Part shown: piece after piece, positions 63,236-64,000 of the stretch
How the letters are laid out: each line of letters starts with the position of its first letter
Numbering within the stretch: position 1 is the first letter of the stretch
Assembly: GCA_025331565.1 (NCBI GenBank)
Contig: JAFREQ010000009.1
Location: 3,709,501 to 3,773,500 of the forward strand
Reading direction: 5' to 3'
Source: Holacanthus passer
Taxonomy: Eukaryota; Chordata; Actinopteri; Pomacanthidae
DNA: 64,000 bases
Notes under the pieces: generated by a model
What the model was told of the DNA's origin: nothing
Databases searched by the model: none
What the model saw: the letters and a program-made list of their open reading frames with translations, nothing else
Made by a program: the position numbers and the translations under genes

Positions 63236-64000
63236 GATGTGCACACAAAGCAACAAAGCATCTTGGGACATGTAGAGCAAGGCAAGTAGAGATTGAGACA
63301 AAGCTGCCTTTCTCCCTCCTGGCTGGTGGGTGGCTTGGTGTGAAGGATTTGAACGCGGTAGCATTTACATCAGAGCTCTCCGATATATTGATCGGGCCAT
63401 GTAATCCCTCAAATGATGACTGAAAAGGTTGGATCTACTCTGGGTGCGTTGTTTGTTGGGTTTACATGACAGGAGCATGTGGGAGGCAGGAACCGGGCTT
63501 TATGTAACTCGTCAGGGAAGCTTTGAGTTGCGTTCAAAGTTCGGCCTGCTGCTCGTGATGCCAGTTTGACACAGACACACGAGGCAAGGAGGGATGTTCA
63601 GGGAGCCTCTGATCACAGCACCTCCTCGCAGAAGTCAAAATGGGATGTTTAATTGCATTCCTCATCACACGGTGTTAATAAATAAAGTCACAGTCGTCAC
63701 TTGGAGGACTCAATACGTGCGCACGAGTGTGTACGTGTGCGTGTGTTTTCATGCAAGTGTGTGTGCTTTCTAACAAAGAGCTTCCGTTCCTCCGTGATTA
63801 CAGCGCTGGTGCTGTAAGCCAGAACAGAGAAAATAAATTAGAATCACAAGAAGAAAAGTCTTTCATGTCTGATGCTTTGATAACAAAAACAAGCAGGTTC
63901 CCACAAACTAGAATTAGTTGGCTTATAATTTGGAGCTAGCTGGGGACAACTTGACACAAAAATTTCAAACAACAAATGGAAGACTCGCTCATGAATAAGT

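Larger units (their letters stand above)
58832..64000. other. upstream intronic DNA, no gene recognised
   Basis: If the 58.7-kb exon is real, this is its upstream intron. It contains a (GT)n-(GA)n compound array at 61002-61060, a GA-rich tract at 63155-63230 and an 8-bp palindrome CCATCGCT/AGCGATGG at 62526-62544. I searched by eye for the WQLNLQM-coding exon of COMMD10 and did not find it. Confidence 0.45.

Overview
This is a stretch of animal nuclear DNA, almost certainly from a ray-finned fish and most likely a percomorph teleost. It is not bacterial: there are no operons or long protein-like ORFs, there are many long (CA)n/(TG)n microsatellites, and a 20-codon exon sits between consensus vertebrate splice sites. 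Many stretches match, from my memory, interspersed repeats that are common in teleost genomes. No database search was possible, so family matches are by eye.

The only gene I can name is COMMD10, read on the minus strand. One 60-bp exon (22775-22834) encodes the C-terminal COMM-domain motif ending VFVDFSHEKLLEFYNK, in phase 0, with a good acceptor, donor and branch-point sequence. A second minus-strand exon candidate (58756-58831) has the right order and phase to be the preceding exon; its start (MIVVQFG after a split codon) fits the preceding COMM-domain beta strand. If both are right, they bound an intron of about 36 kb. The terminal exon (expected near LETIQAQLDSLT) was not found in 1-22774 and probably lies to the left of the window. 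Earlier exons probably lie to the right of 64000.

Layout: 1-22774 is the 3' side intron and contains (CA)n/(GT)n arrays, a 574-bp hAT-like element with an 8-bp target duplication and a BED-finger remnant, a second inverted copy of its ends, a palindromic MITE next to a tRNA-like SINE head, a GACTTG-rich repeat, a LINE ORF2 tail and a TAACCC-rich repeat. The long intron 22835-58755 contains a LINE with a readable ORF2 C-terminus (25.0-25.6 kb), tandem 135-bp repeat monomers (27 kb), a full SINE (29.1-29.4 kb), inverted-repeat elements (45.2 and 46.4 kb), a DNA-transposon-like repeat (50.6-51.0 kb) and two further common teleost repeats (54.1-54.8 kb). Between these are long unique stretches, several of which (24.4, 36.3, 42.0-43.5, 49.5 and 63.3 kb) look like conserved regulatory DNA, rich in ATTA/TAAT cores and without low-complexity decay.

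I found no complete gene, tRNA gene, rRNA, CRISPR array, virus or toxin gene. Apart from the two COMMD10 exons and the LINE remnant, the short ORFs in the window look like chance ORFs, microsatellite translations or repeat shadows.
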